This document shows, one piece after another, positions 25,430-33,173 of a stretch of 50,896 bases of DNA. The position numbers and the translations under genes are program-made. Every line of letters starts with the position of its first letter. The stretch's first letter is position 1. Origin of the DNA: Bacteroidota bacterium (GTDB lineage: Bacteria; Bacteroidota; Bacteroidia; Bacteroidales; Rikenellaceae); contig JAEZTA010000142.1 of NCBI GenBank assembly GCA_023443765.1, forward strand, positions 1-50,896. The letters are read 5' to 3'. The notes under the pieces are model-generated. The model was not told the origin of the DNA. It saw nothing but the letters and a program-made list of their open reading frames with translations, and did not search any database.

Positions 25430-27808
25430 TTAGTAAATCTTATTGGCATCGGCGCTTTCCAGGTACCACTCCGTATGCTGGGTACCGTTGGACGAAGCCC
25501 ATGTCATGAAATGCTCGTAAACGCCGCGGATGTCGTTGGACTCGGCAGGGTAGCGGAATTCGCCCGGAATGACCAGCGCCCACATCATGTAGTTATTCTT
25601 GAGCTGATCACCCTCCGTTACGAAGAACTTATAAGGATCGGCAGGCTGGAACGAACCCTTGCCGATAAGGCCCGAAGCGGTCGGCTTGTAGCCCGGCATG
25701 TGAATTTCGTTCGTGCGCTGTTTCGGCGTGATAAAGAAGTTCATCTCCGAATCCAGTACCGTCGCAATATCCACCGGCTGCGAGAAGGTCACCGTCGTCG
25801 TATGCTTCTGCGTCGCCGAGGCGGGATGTCCCTTCCACGTGTTCGAGGTGCTCAGTAATTCTTTCGTCTTGTTGAAGAACGGAATCACGGCATACTGACT
25901 GTCGGGATCGAGGCCCTGCGATGCGAACATGCCGCTGCCGAAGGCCTTGTGCGACGACTCGACGTTCGCCACATCCGATGCCTGCACCTTGTCCATCTGG
26001 ACGGCACCGGCAATGTCGTAGGTAGTTCCCGCAGCACGCAGTTCCCAGTTGATCGTAAGCGCCGAAACCTTACTGCCGTCCTTCGACATCATGCGGTCGA
26101 TGCGGCTCACGATAACCACGTCGTTCATGTCGTAATCGCCGAACCACGGCCAGTTATCCTCGAAACAATAAGTATAGGTCTGTCCGGCAACGTTTGTGTA
26201 TTCCTCGGGTTCCGGCTCCGGATCGGGCGTGATCTGGGCTTTGCCGCTGTTGCACTTGCTCTCCGGGATATTGGTCATCTGGCTGAAGGAGAGGAAAGCC
26301 CCGTCCGTAAAGCATTTGGCCACATAGAACTTGTTCTCACCGTTCGGGTCGACAACCTCCATCGCACCGGAGAAAGTCGTCCGGGCTGCGTTCCACCACT
26401 GGTTACCTTCGGAATAGAATGCCGACTGTTCGAAACGAACGACCGGAATCGTGCTGCCAGCCTTGGCGGTAAAGGTATTGTTTCCACCTTTCTGGGCTTT
26501 GTTGTAATGCTGGGCGATGAACAGCGAACCGGCAGCCATCTCGGCCTTCGAGTTGTTGAAATCAGCCTCGCCGACCTCCAGACAAGCATCGGCAGCAATA
26601 TAAAGTTTGGCGCCCTCCAGACTGAGATCGTCGACATAGGTATAGCAGTTCACATAGAACTCGCCGCGGCAGGTCATTTCGCTGATCGTGGCAATGCCTT
26701 TCTGGTAGAATTTGGTCGTCGTGTTCGCCATTACCATCTCTTCAACCTTCAGGTCGCCATTCTCGCAGTTCTCAAACGCGGCCGTCGAGTTGAATTCCAG
26801 TTCGTCGACCGAAATCGCACCGTCGTTGAAAAGGCCTCCCGTATTGGAGTATTTGAATGTGGCCGCCGTAAGCACTGCACCTGCACCGTTGTAGAATTTC
26901 AAATCGTTGTTCAGGTCGAGTTTGCCCGTAACATTTACGGTTCCGAGGTTCACAGCGATCTTGCCGGAGAAGTTGACCTCGGCCGCCGTGAGCTTGCCGC
27001 CCGGGAAAACATACAGCGCAGGAAGGTCCTTGGCGACATCCTGGGCAGAGAGTTTGCCCGAAACCGTCACTTCGCCGCCCGGCAGGACAGCCAGCGTCGC
27101 ATAACCGATGTTGGGCGACGAAAGCACGAGTTTGCCGGCTACGTACAGCACCGGCTGCTTGTGGGGCGCATAATTGCCATTGAGGTTGATATTGCCCTCA
27201 ATCACGGCTCCGGCCGGAATGTAATATGCCGCCGCAGCATACTGCGACTCCCGTGCCCCGAGGTTGAAGTTCTTCGATGGCGTCGCGGCTATCACGGCCT
27301 GCGGGTCAAACGAACCGGCATCAGGGGCGGTCATCGTCGGGAATGCCGGCATCGAACTGGCGCTCCGCGTGACTGCCGCAGCGCGGATCTTCGGCATGGC
27401 CGCAGTCGTCATCGAAGCGCCCGACACGTCGACCGTGCTGCGCGCTTCGGCCATCTTCACCGACTTCGTACCGTCGGGCAGGGTCGTCACGACATAGAGG
27501 TTCTCGACCCCGGCAGGCAGGGTGAATGCCGACCGGAAGGGCGTTGCGGATTTCGTCGCGCCTTTGGCCACGAGATTCTCCGCCGAAAGGATCGGCGAGG
27601 AGTAGACACTAATTACGGCATAAGCAGGCGTTGCGCCGTTCACCGTGGGAGCCGCGACCGATACAGATACGTCGCGCGTCGTCTTCCAACTGAAATCGGC
27701 CGGGATTGCACCCGGAACATCCGGCGTATCGGGAGCACCTCCCGAGTCTTTCTGACAGGAGGAAGCGACCAATGCCACCGCTATCAAAGCCGTGTAAAGT
27801 CTTTTCAT
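25430..27808 (-). CDS. LruC-domain lipoprotein with beta-solenoid-like middle region
   Basis: A 792-residue secreted lipoprotein (MKRLYTALIAVALVASSC; cysteine at 18). The C-terminal 250 residues are the LruC/DUF4842 region, recognised by YTYCFEDNWPWFGDYDMNDVV, the EDxWPxxGDYDxND motif, and by the later HMPGYKPT segment. Residues about 170-490 form irregular short strands with repeated NxNG-type turns (for example INLNGNYAPHKQPVLYVAGKLVLSS), consistent with a beta-solenoid. The ATG at 27808 gives a direct lipoprotein signal; the frame upstream lies in the promoter. LruC proteins are common in Bacteroidota and Leptospira and are outer-membrane associated; the function is unknown. Confidence 0.88.
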   Translation of the reverse strand: MKRLYTALIAVALVASSCQKDSGGAPDTPDVPGAIPADFSWKTTRDVSVSVAAPTVNGATPAYAVISVYSSPILSAENLVAKGATKSATPFRSAFTLPAGVENLYVVTTLPDGTKSVKMAEARSTVDVSGASMTTAAMPKIRAAAVTRSASSMPAFPTMTAPDAGSFDPQAVIAATPSKNFNLGARESQYAAAAYYIPAGAVIEGNINLNGNYAPHKQPVLYVAGKLVLSSPNIGYATLAVLPGGEVTVSGKLSAQDVAKDLPALYVFPGGKLTAAEVNFSGKIAVNLGTVNVTGKLDLNNDLKFYNGAGAVLTAATFKYSNTGGLFNDGAISVDELEFNSTAAFENCENGDLKVEEMVMANTTTKFYQKGIATISEMTCRGEFYVNCYTYVDDLSLEGAKLYIAADACLEVGEADFNNSKAEMAAGSLFIAQHYNKAQKGGNNTFTAKAGSTIPVVRFEQSAFYSEGNQWWNAARTTFSGAMEVVDPNGENKFYVAKCFTDGAFLSFSQMTNIPESKCNSGKAQITPDPEPEPEEYTNVAGQTYTYCFEDNWPWFGDYDMNDVVIVSRIDRMMSKDGSKVSALTINWELRAAGTTYDIAGAVQMDKVQASDVANVESSHKAFGSGMFASQGLDPDSQYAVIPFFNKTKELLSTSNTWKGHPASATQKHTTTVTFSQPVDIATVLDSEMNFFITPKQRTNEIHMPGYKPTASGLIGKGSFQPADPYKFFVTEGDQLKNNYMMWALVIPGEFRYPAESNDIRGVYEHFMTWASSNGTQHTEWYLESADANKIY

Positions 27809-27845
27809 ACTATGAATTCTTAAAATGTGATGTGCGTCTTCGGAA

Positions 27846-27877
27846 CAAATATAAGTATTATTTTCGCAACCACCAAA
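27846..27877 (-). promoter_or_regulatory. Full Bacteroidota promoter for the LruC gene
   Basis: On the minus strand TTTG (27877-27874) and TATATTTG (27853-27846) are separated by 20 bp, matching both boxes and the usual spacing. The -33 box overlaps a perfect palindrome CCAAATTTGG (27873-27882). Confidence 0.8.
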
Positions 27878-27962
27878 TTTGGCTTTTTTATTTAACAAAA
27901 AGGTTCACTTTTACCAAAACACAAAATTCCGACCGAAAAAAGGGTTTTCAAAAAAAAATTCC

Positions 27963-27970
27963 TATATTTG
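27963..27970 (+). promoter_or_regulatory. -7 element of the methionine operon leader
   Basis: TATATTTG matches TAnnTTTG. Transcription would begin near 27977, about 17 bases before the leader reading frame. The upstream region is A/T-rich with no clear -33 TTG. Confidence 0.65.
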
Positions 27971-27993
27971 CACCGTAAGAGCAACAGAAGCGA

Positions 27994-28092
27994 ATGACCA
28001 AGCCAGCAACATACGACTGTCACCGCCGCGAAGACCATCGCGGTATGATGATGATGTCCATGTGCATGTGCAACCGTTTTCGCCGGGTGTAG
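27994..28092 (+). CDS. Putative Met/Cys-rich leader peptide of the methionine operon (32 codons)
   Basis: A short reading frame from ATG 27994 to TAG 28092. Codons 18-26 read Met-Met-Met-Met-Ser-Met-Cys-Met-Cys, so 6 of 9 are Met and 2 are Cys; another Cys is codon 9. The rest is hydrophilic, with no signal peptide. It lies between a -7 element and an intrinsic terminator at 28117-28146, just upstream of metY-metX-hom, whose products make homocysteine from homoserine and sulfide. This is what is expected of an attenuator leader peptide: stalling at Met (or Cys) codons when those charged tRNAs are scarce. A 6-bp hairpin (28026-28031 with 28038-28043) sits just before the Met run. No experimental evidence; the assignment is by architecture. 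Confidence 0.75.
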   Translation: MTKPATYDCHRREDHRGMMMMSMCMCNRFRRV

Positions 28093-28124
28093 CTCCTTCA
28101 TGCACTGAAATGACACAATCCGGC
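28082..28124 (+). promoter_or_regulatory. Candidate antiterminator pairing in the methionine leader
   Basis: GCCGGGT (28082-28088), spanning the last leader codons, can pair with ATCCGGC (28118-28124), the 5' arm of the terminator, using one G-U pair. A ribosome paused in the Met run would leave 28082-28088 free to pair; a ribosome at the stop codon would cover it and let the terminator form. Found by eye. Confidence 0.5.
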
Positions 28125-28146
28125 TTCACTGAGGTCGGATTTTTTT
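28117..28146 (+). terminator. Intrinsic terminator/attenuator before metY
   Basis: An 11-bp stem (28117-28127 with 28131-28141, two G-U pairs) with a 3-nt loop is followed by T7. It lies between the leader peptide and the metY start, so it would end transcription before the operon unless prevented. Confidence 0.85.
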
Positions 28147-28168
28147 GTGAACGAATTAACGATAAGAT

Positions 28169-29452
28169 ATGAATCCGAAAAATTACCGCTTCGAAACCCT
28201 GCAGGTACATGCAGGCCAGCAGCCCGATCCCGTGACCGGTTCGCGTGCGCTGCCGATTTATCAGACGACCTCCTATGTCTTCGAGAGCGCCGAACAGGGC
28301 GCTGCACGTTTTGCGCTCAGGGAAGCAGGCAACATCTACACCCGTCTGGGCAATCCCACGACCGATGTTTTCGAACAGCGCATCGCGGCCCTCGAAGGCG
28401 GTACGGCTGCCGTGGCGGCGGCTTCGGGCATGGCGGCACAGTTCCTGGCCATCGGTAATATCGCCTCGCTGGGCGATAACATCGTCAGCACCTCGTTCCT
28501 CTACGGAGGTACGTTCAGCCAGTTCAAGCACACGCTTTCGCGCATGGGCATCGAGGTTCGCTTCGCCAACGGCGACGACCTCGCGAGCATCGCCTCGCTG
28601 ATCGACTCCCGCACGAAGGCCATTTACATCGAAACCATCGGTAATCCCGAATTCAACGTTCCCGATTTCGAACCCATCGTCGAGCTGGCCCGCAAGCACG
28701 GCATCGCCGTGGTAACCGACAACACGTTCGGGGCCGGAGGTTACCTCTGCCGCCCGATCGAATGGGGCGTCAACGTGGTGACCCACTCGGCGACGAAATG
28801 GATCGGCGGCCACGGCACGAGCCTTGGCGGGGTAGTGGTCGACGGCGGCAATTTCGACTGGGGTAACGGCAAATACCCGGCCCTGAGCGAACCTTCGGAG
28901 GGTTACCACGGATTCAACTTCTGGAAAGAGTGCGGTCCGACGGCCTTCGCGACCCGCACCCGCTGCGAAGGGCTGCGCGACATCGGCGCGTGCATCAGCC
29001 CGTTCAATTCGTTCCTGCTGGCGCTGGGACTCGAAACCCTCTCGCTGCGCGTGCAGCGGAGCGTGGACAACGCCCTCGAAATTGCGGAATGGCTCGAAAA
29101 GCACCCCAAGATCGAGCATGTCAGCTATCCGGGTCTCAAAAGCAGCAAATACCACACGCTGGCCAAGAAATACCTCCGCAACGGATTCGGCGGCGTATTG
29201 ACATTCCGCGTGAAGGGCAATGCAGCGCAGGCTTCGAAGATCGTGGACAACCTCGGGCTGATCAGCCACCTGGCCAACGTCGGCGACGCCAAAACGCTGC
29301 TGATCCACCCGGCATCGACGACTCATGCCCAGCTCAACGAGCAGGAGTTGGTCGCCTCGGGCGTATATCCCAACCTGCTGCGCCTGTCGCTGGGAATCGA
29401 ACACGTCGAGGATATCAAGGAGGACCTGAACGAAGCGCTGAAAGGGTTGTAA
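28169..29452 (+). CDS. metY: O-acetylhomoserine sulfhydrylase (aminocarboxypropyltransferase)
   Basis: PLP enzyme that makes homocysteine from O-acetylhomoserine and sulfide; cytoplasmic, homotetrameric in the family. The 427-residue length is typical. The PLP lysine is K210 in THSATKWIGGHG. Family signatures include ETLQVHAGQQPDPVTGSRALPIYQTTSYVF at the start and ETIGNPEFNVPDFE in the middle. Its length and the insertion pattern favour MetY over the shorter MetB/MetC. It starts 23 bp after the attenuator. The stop codon overlaps the metX start by one base (TAATG), and the two act in consecutive steps. Confidence 0.95.
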   Translation: MNPKNYRFETLQVHAGQQPDPVTGSRALPIYQTTSYVFESAEQGAARFALREAGNIYTRLGNPTTDVFEQRIAALEGGTAAVAAASGMAAQFLAIGNIASLGDNIVSTSFLYGGTFSQFKHTLSRMGIEVRFANGDDLASIASLIDSRTKAIYIETIGNPEFNVPDFEPIVELARKHGIAVVTDNTFGAGGYLCRPIEWGVNVVTHSATKWIGGHGTSLGGVVVDGGNFDWGNGKYPALSEPSEGYHGFNFWKECGPTAFATRTRCEGLRDIGACISPFNSFLLALGLETLSLRVQRSVDNALEIAEWLEKHPKIEHVSYPGLKSSKYHTLAKKYLRNGFGGVLTFRVKGNAAQASKIVDNLGLISHLANVGDAKTLLIHPASTTHAQLNEQELVASGVYPNLLRLSLGIEHVEDIKEDLNEALKGL

Positions 29453-30465
29453 TGGAGCCACAGATCTACATAGCCCCCGGGCCGTTCGAACTCGAAACGG
29501 GACACACGCTGCCGGAACTGCGCATCGCCTACCACACCTATGGTTCGCTGAACGCTGCGAAAGACAACGTGGCATGGGTTTGCCACGCACTGACGGCCAA
29601 TTCGGACGTTGCCGACTGGTGGCCCCATACGGTCGAAACGGAACGGTTCCTCGACCCGGAACGCCATTTCGTCGTCTGCGCCAACATCATCGGGTCGCAT
29701 TACGGCTCGACAGGCCCCCTGCATGTGAATCCCGCCACGGGGAAGCCCTGGCACAAAGATTTTCCGCCCTTTACAATCCGCGACATCGTGCGGGCGCATC
29801 AATTGCTGGCCGACGCGCTGGGCATCGGACGCATCGGAACGCTGGTGGGCAGTTCGGTAGGTGGGTTTCAGGCCGTGGAATGGGCCGTCATGGAACCGGA
29901 GCGGATCGAACGGCTCGTGCTGATCGCCACTGCCGCCAAAGCCTCGCCCTGGGCCATTGCCATCGACGAGACGCAGCGCATGGCCATCGAGGCCGACCCT
30001 ACTTTCGGCGAGCCGCGCGACGACGCCGGGATGAAGGGCCTCGCAGCGGCCCGGGCCATCGGCCTGCTGAGCTACCGCGGCCCCGAAGGCTACAACCTCA
30101 CCCAACAGGACCGCGAGGAGTGCCCGGCAGTCCACCGGGCATGCACCTACCAGCAATACCAGGGCGAGAAACTCCGCCGCCGTTACAATGCCTACTCCTA
30201 TTACGCAATCCTCAATGCCTTCGACACCCACGATGCGGGGCGCGGGCGGGGCGGGGTAGCCAAGGCGCTGGCCGCGATAACGGCCCGGACGCTGGTGGTC
30301 GGCATCACGACCGATATCATCTTCACCCCGGCCGAAATGCGCTGCCTGCACACGATGATCCCCGGCAGCAGCTACCACGAAATCGACTCGCCGTTCGGCC
30401 ACGACGGCTTCCTGGTGGAATACGAGCAGCTGAACGACATCCTCCTGCCTTTTATGAACAACTAA
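29452..30465 (+). CDS. metX: Homoserine O-acetyltransferase
   Basis: Acetylates homoserine with acetyl-CoA, supplying the substrate of the MetY enzyme encoded just upstream. The protein is 337 residues in an alpha/beta-hydrolase fold. The catalytic triad is visible: S135 in GSSVGG, D288 in TTDIIF and H317 in GHDGF. The tail FGHDGFLVE is usual for MetX. The start was chosen at the ATG overlapping the metY stop codon because the product then begins MEPQIY and aligns with the family; the frame is open upstream, inside metY. It is somewhat shorter than the common 350-380 residues. Acetyl versus succinyl preference cannot be told directly; the MetY partner favours acetyl. Confidence 0.93.
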   Translation: MEPQIYIAPGPFELETGHTLPELRIAYHTYGSLNAAKDNVAWVCHALTANSDVADWWPHTVETERFLDPERHFVVCANIIGSHYGSTGPLHVNPATGKPWHKDFPPFTIRDIVRAHQLLADALGIGRIGTLVGSSVGGFQAVEWAVMEPERIERLVLIATAAKASPWAIAIDETQRMAIEADPTFGEPRDDAGMKGLAAARAIGLLSYRGPEGYNLTQQDREECPAVHRACTYQQYQGEKLRRRYNAYSYYAILNAFDTHDAGRGRGGVAKALAAITARTLVVGITTDIIFTPAEMRCLHTMIPGSSYHEIDSPFGHDGFLVEYEQLNDILLPFMNN

Positions 30466-30480
30466 AACAACGATATACCC

Positions 30481-31689
30481 ATGAGCAAAATCAAAATCGG
30501 ACTGTTCGGATTCGGCGTCGTCGGACAGGGCATCTACGAAGTGGTGCGCAAATCGAAAAACGCCCACGCCGAGATCGTGAAAATCTGCGTCCGCGACCCG
30601 AAAAAGCCGCGTAAGGTCGAAGTCGATCCGTCGCTTTTCACCACCTCGGTAGACGACATCCTCGACAACCAGAACATCAACCTCGTGGTGGAGGTCATCG
30701 ACGACGCCAATGCGGCCTACAACATCGTCAAGCGCGCCCTGCTGCGGGGTATTCCGGTCGTTTCGGGCAGCAAGACGATGCTGGCCCACCACCTTCCGGA
30801 GCTAATCGAGATCCAGAAAACCCGCAACGTAGCGCTGTTGTACGACGCTTCGTCGTGCGGTTCGATCCCCGTAATCCGCAACCTCGAAGAGTATTACGAC
30901 AACGACCTGCTGCTGGAGGTCAAGGGCATCCTGAACGGTTCGTCGAACTACATCCTTTCGCGGGTTTTCGACCACAAGGATACCTATGCCAACGGACTTG
31001 CACAGGCGCAGGCGCTGGGCTTCGCCGAAAGCGACCCGTCGTTCGACATCGAGGGCTACGATTCACTGTTCAAACTGGTAATCATCACCGTGCATGCACT
31101 GGGAACCTACGTCGCCCCGGAGCGCATTTTCACCTACGGCATCTCGACGATCCACGACTCGGACATCCAGTATGCCCGCGAGAAGAACGTGAAAATCAAA
31201 TTGGTGGCACAGGTGGTCAAGGTGAGCGACGCGCATTTCACGATGTTCGTCATGCCGGAGTTCGTGACGCCTGCCAAGTACATTTACAGCGTCGACGACG
31301 AATACAACGGCGTGGTGATCCGCGGCGAATGCTACGACCGTCAGTTCATGTTCGGCAAGGGCGCAGGCAGCCTGCCCACGGCATCGTCGATCCTGAGCGA
31401 CATCATGGCGCGGCTGAACAACTACCGCTACGAATACAAGAAGATGAACTACATCGAGAAACCCGATTACACGACGGATATTATGCTCAAAATCTACGTC
31501 CGCTACAAGGATACGGACGTACACAACATCCTGAACTTCTCGAAAATCCACGAACAGTTCACGAGCGACGAGAGCAACTACCTCATCGGCGAGATCAAGT
31601 TGGGCGAGCTGCTCGCAAAACGGCCGCAGTTGTCAGGCAAGGACGTTTTCCTGGCCAACATCCCGATCTTCTTCCTGAACCGCGACTAA
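30481..31689 (+). CDS. hom: Homoserine dehydrogenase (monofunctional)
   Basis: Reduces aspartate semialdehyde to homoserine with NAD(P)H, the entry point to methionine and threonine. The 402-residue protein begins with the dinucleotide loop GLFGFGVVGQG (7-17). The catalytic region contains KGILNGSSNYILSRV and LAQAQALGFAESDPSFDIEGYDSLFKL, where the conserved acidic residues and lysine of the active site lie. There is no fused aspartokinase and no clear C-terminal ACT domain of the usual type, so feedback control may lie elsewhere. The gap from metX is 15 bp. Placing this enzyme behind a Met/Cys leader would tie homoserine supply for methionine to the same signal. Confidence 0.93.
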   Translation: MSKIKIGLFGFGVVGQGIYEVVRKSKNAHAEIVKICVRDPKKPRKVEVDPSLFTTSVDDILDNQNINLVVEVIDDANAAYNIVKRALLRGIPVVSGSKTMLAHHLPELIEIQKTRNVALLYDASSCGSIPVIRNLEEYYDNDLLLEVKGILNGSSNYILSRVFDHKDTYANGLAQAQALGFAESDPSFDIEGYDSLFKLVIITVHALGTYVAPERIFTYGISTIHDSDIQYAREKNVKIKLVAQVVKVSDAHFTMFVMPEFVTPAKYIYSVDDEYNGVVIRGECYDRQFMFGKGAGSLPTASSILSDIMARLNNYRYEYKKMNYIEKPDYTTDIMLKIYVRYKDTDVHNILNFSKIHEQFTSDESNYLIGEIKLGELLAKRPQLSGKDVFLANIPIFFLNRD

Positions 31690-31713
31690 AAATCCATTCG
31701 GATTCCCGACATG

Positions 31714-31745
31714 AAAAAGGTCCCGCACAATGCGGGACCTTTTCA
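31714..31745. terminator. Bidirectional terminator between hom and a convergent lipoprotein gene
   Basis: 13-bp stem AAAAGGTCCCGCA / TGCGGGACCTTTT (31715-31727 with 31731-31743), 3-nt loop. T-runs on both strands. Confidence 0.92.
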
Positions 31746-31749
31746 ATTT

Positions 31750-33102
31750 TTAGCGAACTGCGTCATCCTTTACGCAGCGGACCGATATGCCGTATTTGAC
31801 GGAAACTGCATCCGTTACCGGACCGGTCGTTGTCGTATACGACAGACAGTCGTTCTTATCGTCCGTAACCTCGCTACTCAGCAGATAGCCTTTGTCAGCA
31901 TTTCCGTAGCGGATACTCGTGCCGTAAACGGCCCAGAATCCGGCACAGTTGAAAAATCCGGCTGCCGGCCCGGCCGCTACGAGCGCTTCGAGCTCGGCAA
32001 GCGTCGGAATATGCCACCCTTCAGGACAGATGCCCCGTAACGACGCACCTGCGCGGACCGAAGCGCCGCCCGTCGCCGTTGCATAATTATACAACAGGCC
32101 CTTTTCCGCTACGGCAGAATCGTTTTCACCGGGATACCATACACCTGCACCGATCGTAGTGCCCGTAGGCTGGTAACGCAGGTTTTCAGCCATCCATATC
32201 CGGTTGCCGACCGTCACCGTGCGATAAGTAACACCCCCATATTCCAGTCCGGCAGCCTCTTCGCCACCTCCACCGTCACCGTTGCCGCCTTCGTCGAGCG
32301 AACCGCCGTCGCCCCAGTCGCTGACATCGCCGCTCAGCGTCAACTCGATGTCGATGTTGGTCACAAGAACCGACATGTCGTATTTCCTACCGCTTTCGAG
32401 CATCGCCGACGAGAGGGTTTTGCTACGGCTCTTACCGTCTCGCGTCGTGACCGTAACGGTCAGCGCTCCCTGCTGCGGCACAAGTATCACGCGGTAGGAA
32501 GCATTCGCCGTCACCTCCCGGGCCTTGATTTCCGTAGCCACGGCGCCGTTTTTTGCCGTTGCCGTAGGGACGGTGAGGTCCACGGAGGCCGTCGGAACGA
32601 ATCCGCTCACGGTTACCCCCGAAACAGCAGCATCGGAATTATTGGTAATGACGATGGTAAGTTGCGACATAAGGTGGTAAAACAGCATCCCGACGGCTGC
32701 GCTCCCCGGCGTGACATCCTTTTTCACGGCTCCCAGCAGGTCCGAAGAGGAATTGCCCCCGGTCTGGTCCTTCGCCACGGAGAACTCGGCAGGAACGCCC
32801 GCAGCCGAATAGGGATAATAGGCTGTCAGCGTCGACTTCTCGTTCAGGTCGTTGTACCACAGCAGGCCGGAACTCGTAAATGCCGAACCGTCATAGGTCA
32901 TCGGATGGTTGCTTACGTAGTCTCCGCTGCCTTTCGTAATGGTCAGGCCGATACAGTCACCCGTATCGAAATGGAGTTCCGTAACACGGGTTTTGATCGT
33001 AGGAGTAATCGTAATGCCGGGAACTGCATCCTGTTTTTCGGAACAACCGGACACAACGGCTAGGCTTGCCGCTAAAGCAGCAAAGAGGAGTTGTTTTTTC
33101 AT
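31750..33102 (-). CDS. Fimbrillin-like lipoprotein with C-terminal FISUMP-type domain
   Basis: A 450-residue surface lipoprotein: MKKQLLFAALAASLAVVSGC gives a lipobox with cysteine at 20. Residues 30-270 resemble the Mfa-like/fimbrillin N-terminal domain (TRVTELHFDTGDCIGLTI, then STLTAYYPYSAAG and ESGRKYDMSVLVTN). A Gly/Asp-rich linker (about 270-290) leads to a C-terminal FISUMP-like domain, recognised by GNRIWMAENLRY, GICPEGWHIPTLAELEAL and YGISVRCVKD. It is probably anchored to the outer membrane and displayed outside. The stop codon lies next to the shared terminator with hom. Confidence 0.88.
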   Translation of the reverse strand: MKKQLLFAALAASLAVVSGCSEKQDAVPGITITPTIKTRVTELHFDTGDCIGLTITKGSGDYVSNHPMTYDGSAFTSSGLLWYNDLNEKSTLTAYYPYSAAGVPAEFSVAKDQTGGNSSSDLLGAVKKDVTPGSAAVGMLFYHLMSQLTIVITNNSDAAVSGVTVSGFVPTASVDLTVPTATAKNGAVATEIKAREVTANASYRVILVPQQGALTVTVTTRDGKSRSKTLSSAMLESGRKYDMSVLVTNIDIELTLSGDVSDWGDGGSLDEGGNGDGGGGEEAAGLEYGGVTYRTVTVGNRIWMAENLRYQPTGTTIGAGVWYPGENDSAVAEKGLLYNYATATGGASVRAGASLRGICPEGWHIPTLAELEALVAAGPAAGFFNCAGFWAVYGTSIRYGNADKGYLLSSEVTDDKNDCLSYTTTTGPVTDAVSVKYGISVRCVKDDAVR

Positions 33103-33134
33103 CTATCAGTTTATTTCTGCGTGACTTAATTCTA

Positions 33135-33164
33135 CAAAAATAAACCTTTTTGTGTCATTTACAA
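33135..33164 (-). promoter_or_regulatory. Promoter of the FISUMP lipoprotein gene
   Basis: On the minus strand TTG (33164-33162) and TATTTTTG (33142-33135) are separated by 19 bp, the expected spacing. It starts just 10 bp after the MFS transporter stop codon. Confidence 0.7.
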
Positions 33165-33173
33165 GCCAATTAG

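Noticed and set aside
27971..28168. SAM riboswitch or T-box upstream of metY
   Set aside because: I see no SAM-I/II/III-like core and no T-box sequence; the leader is mostly taken up by the short reading frame and one terminator.
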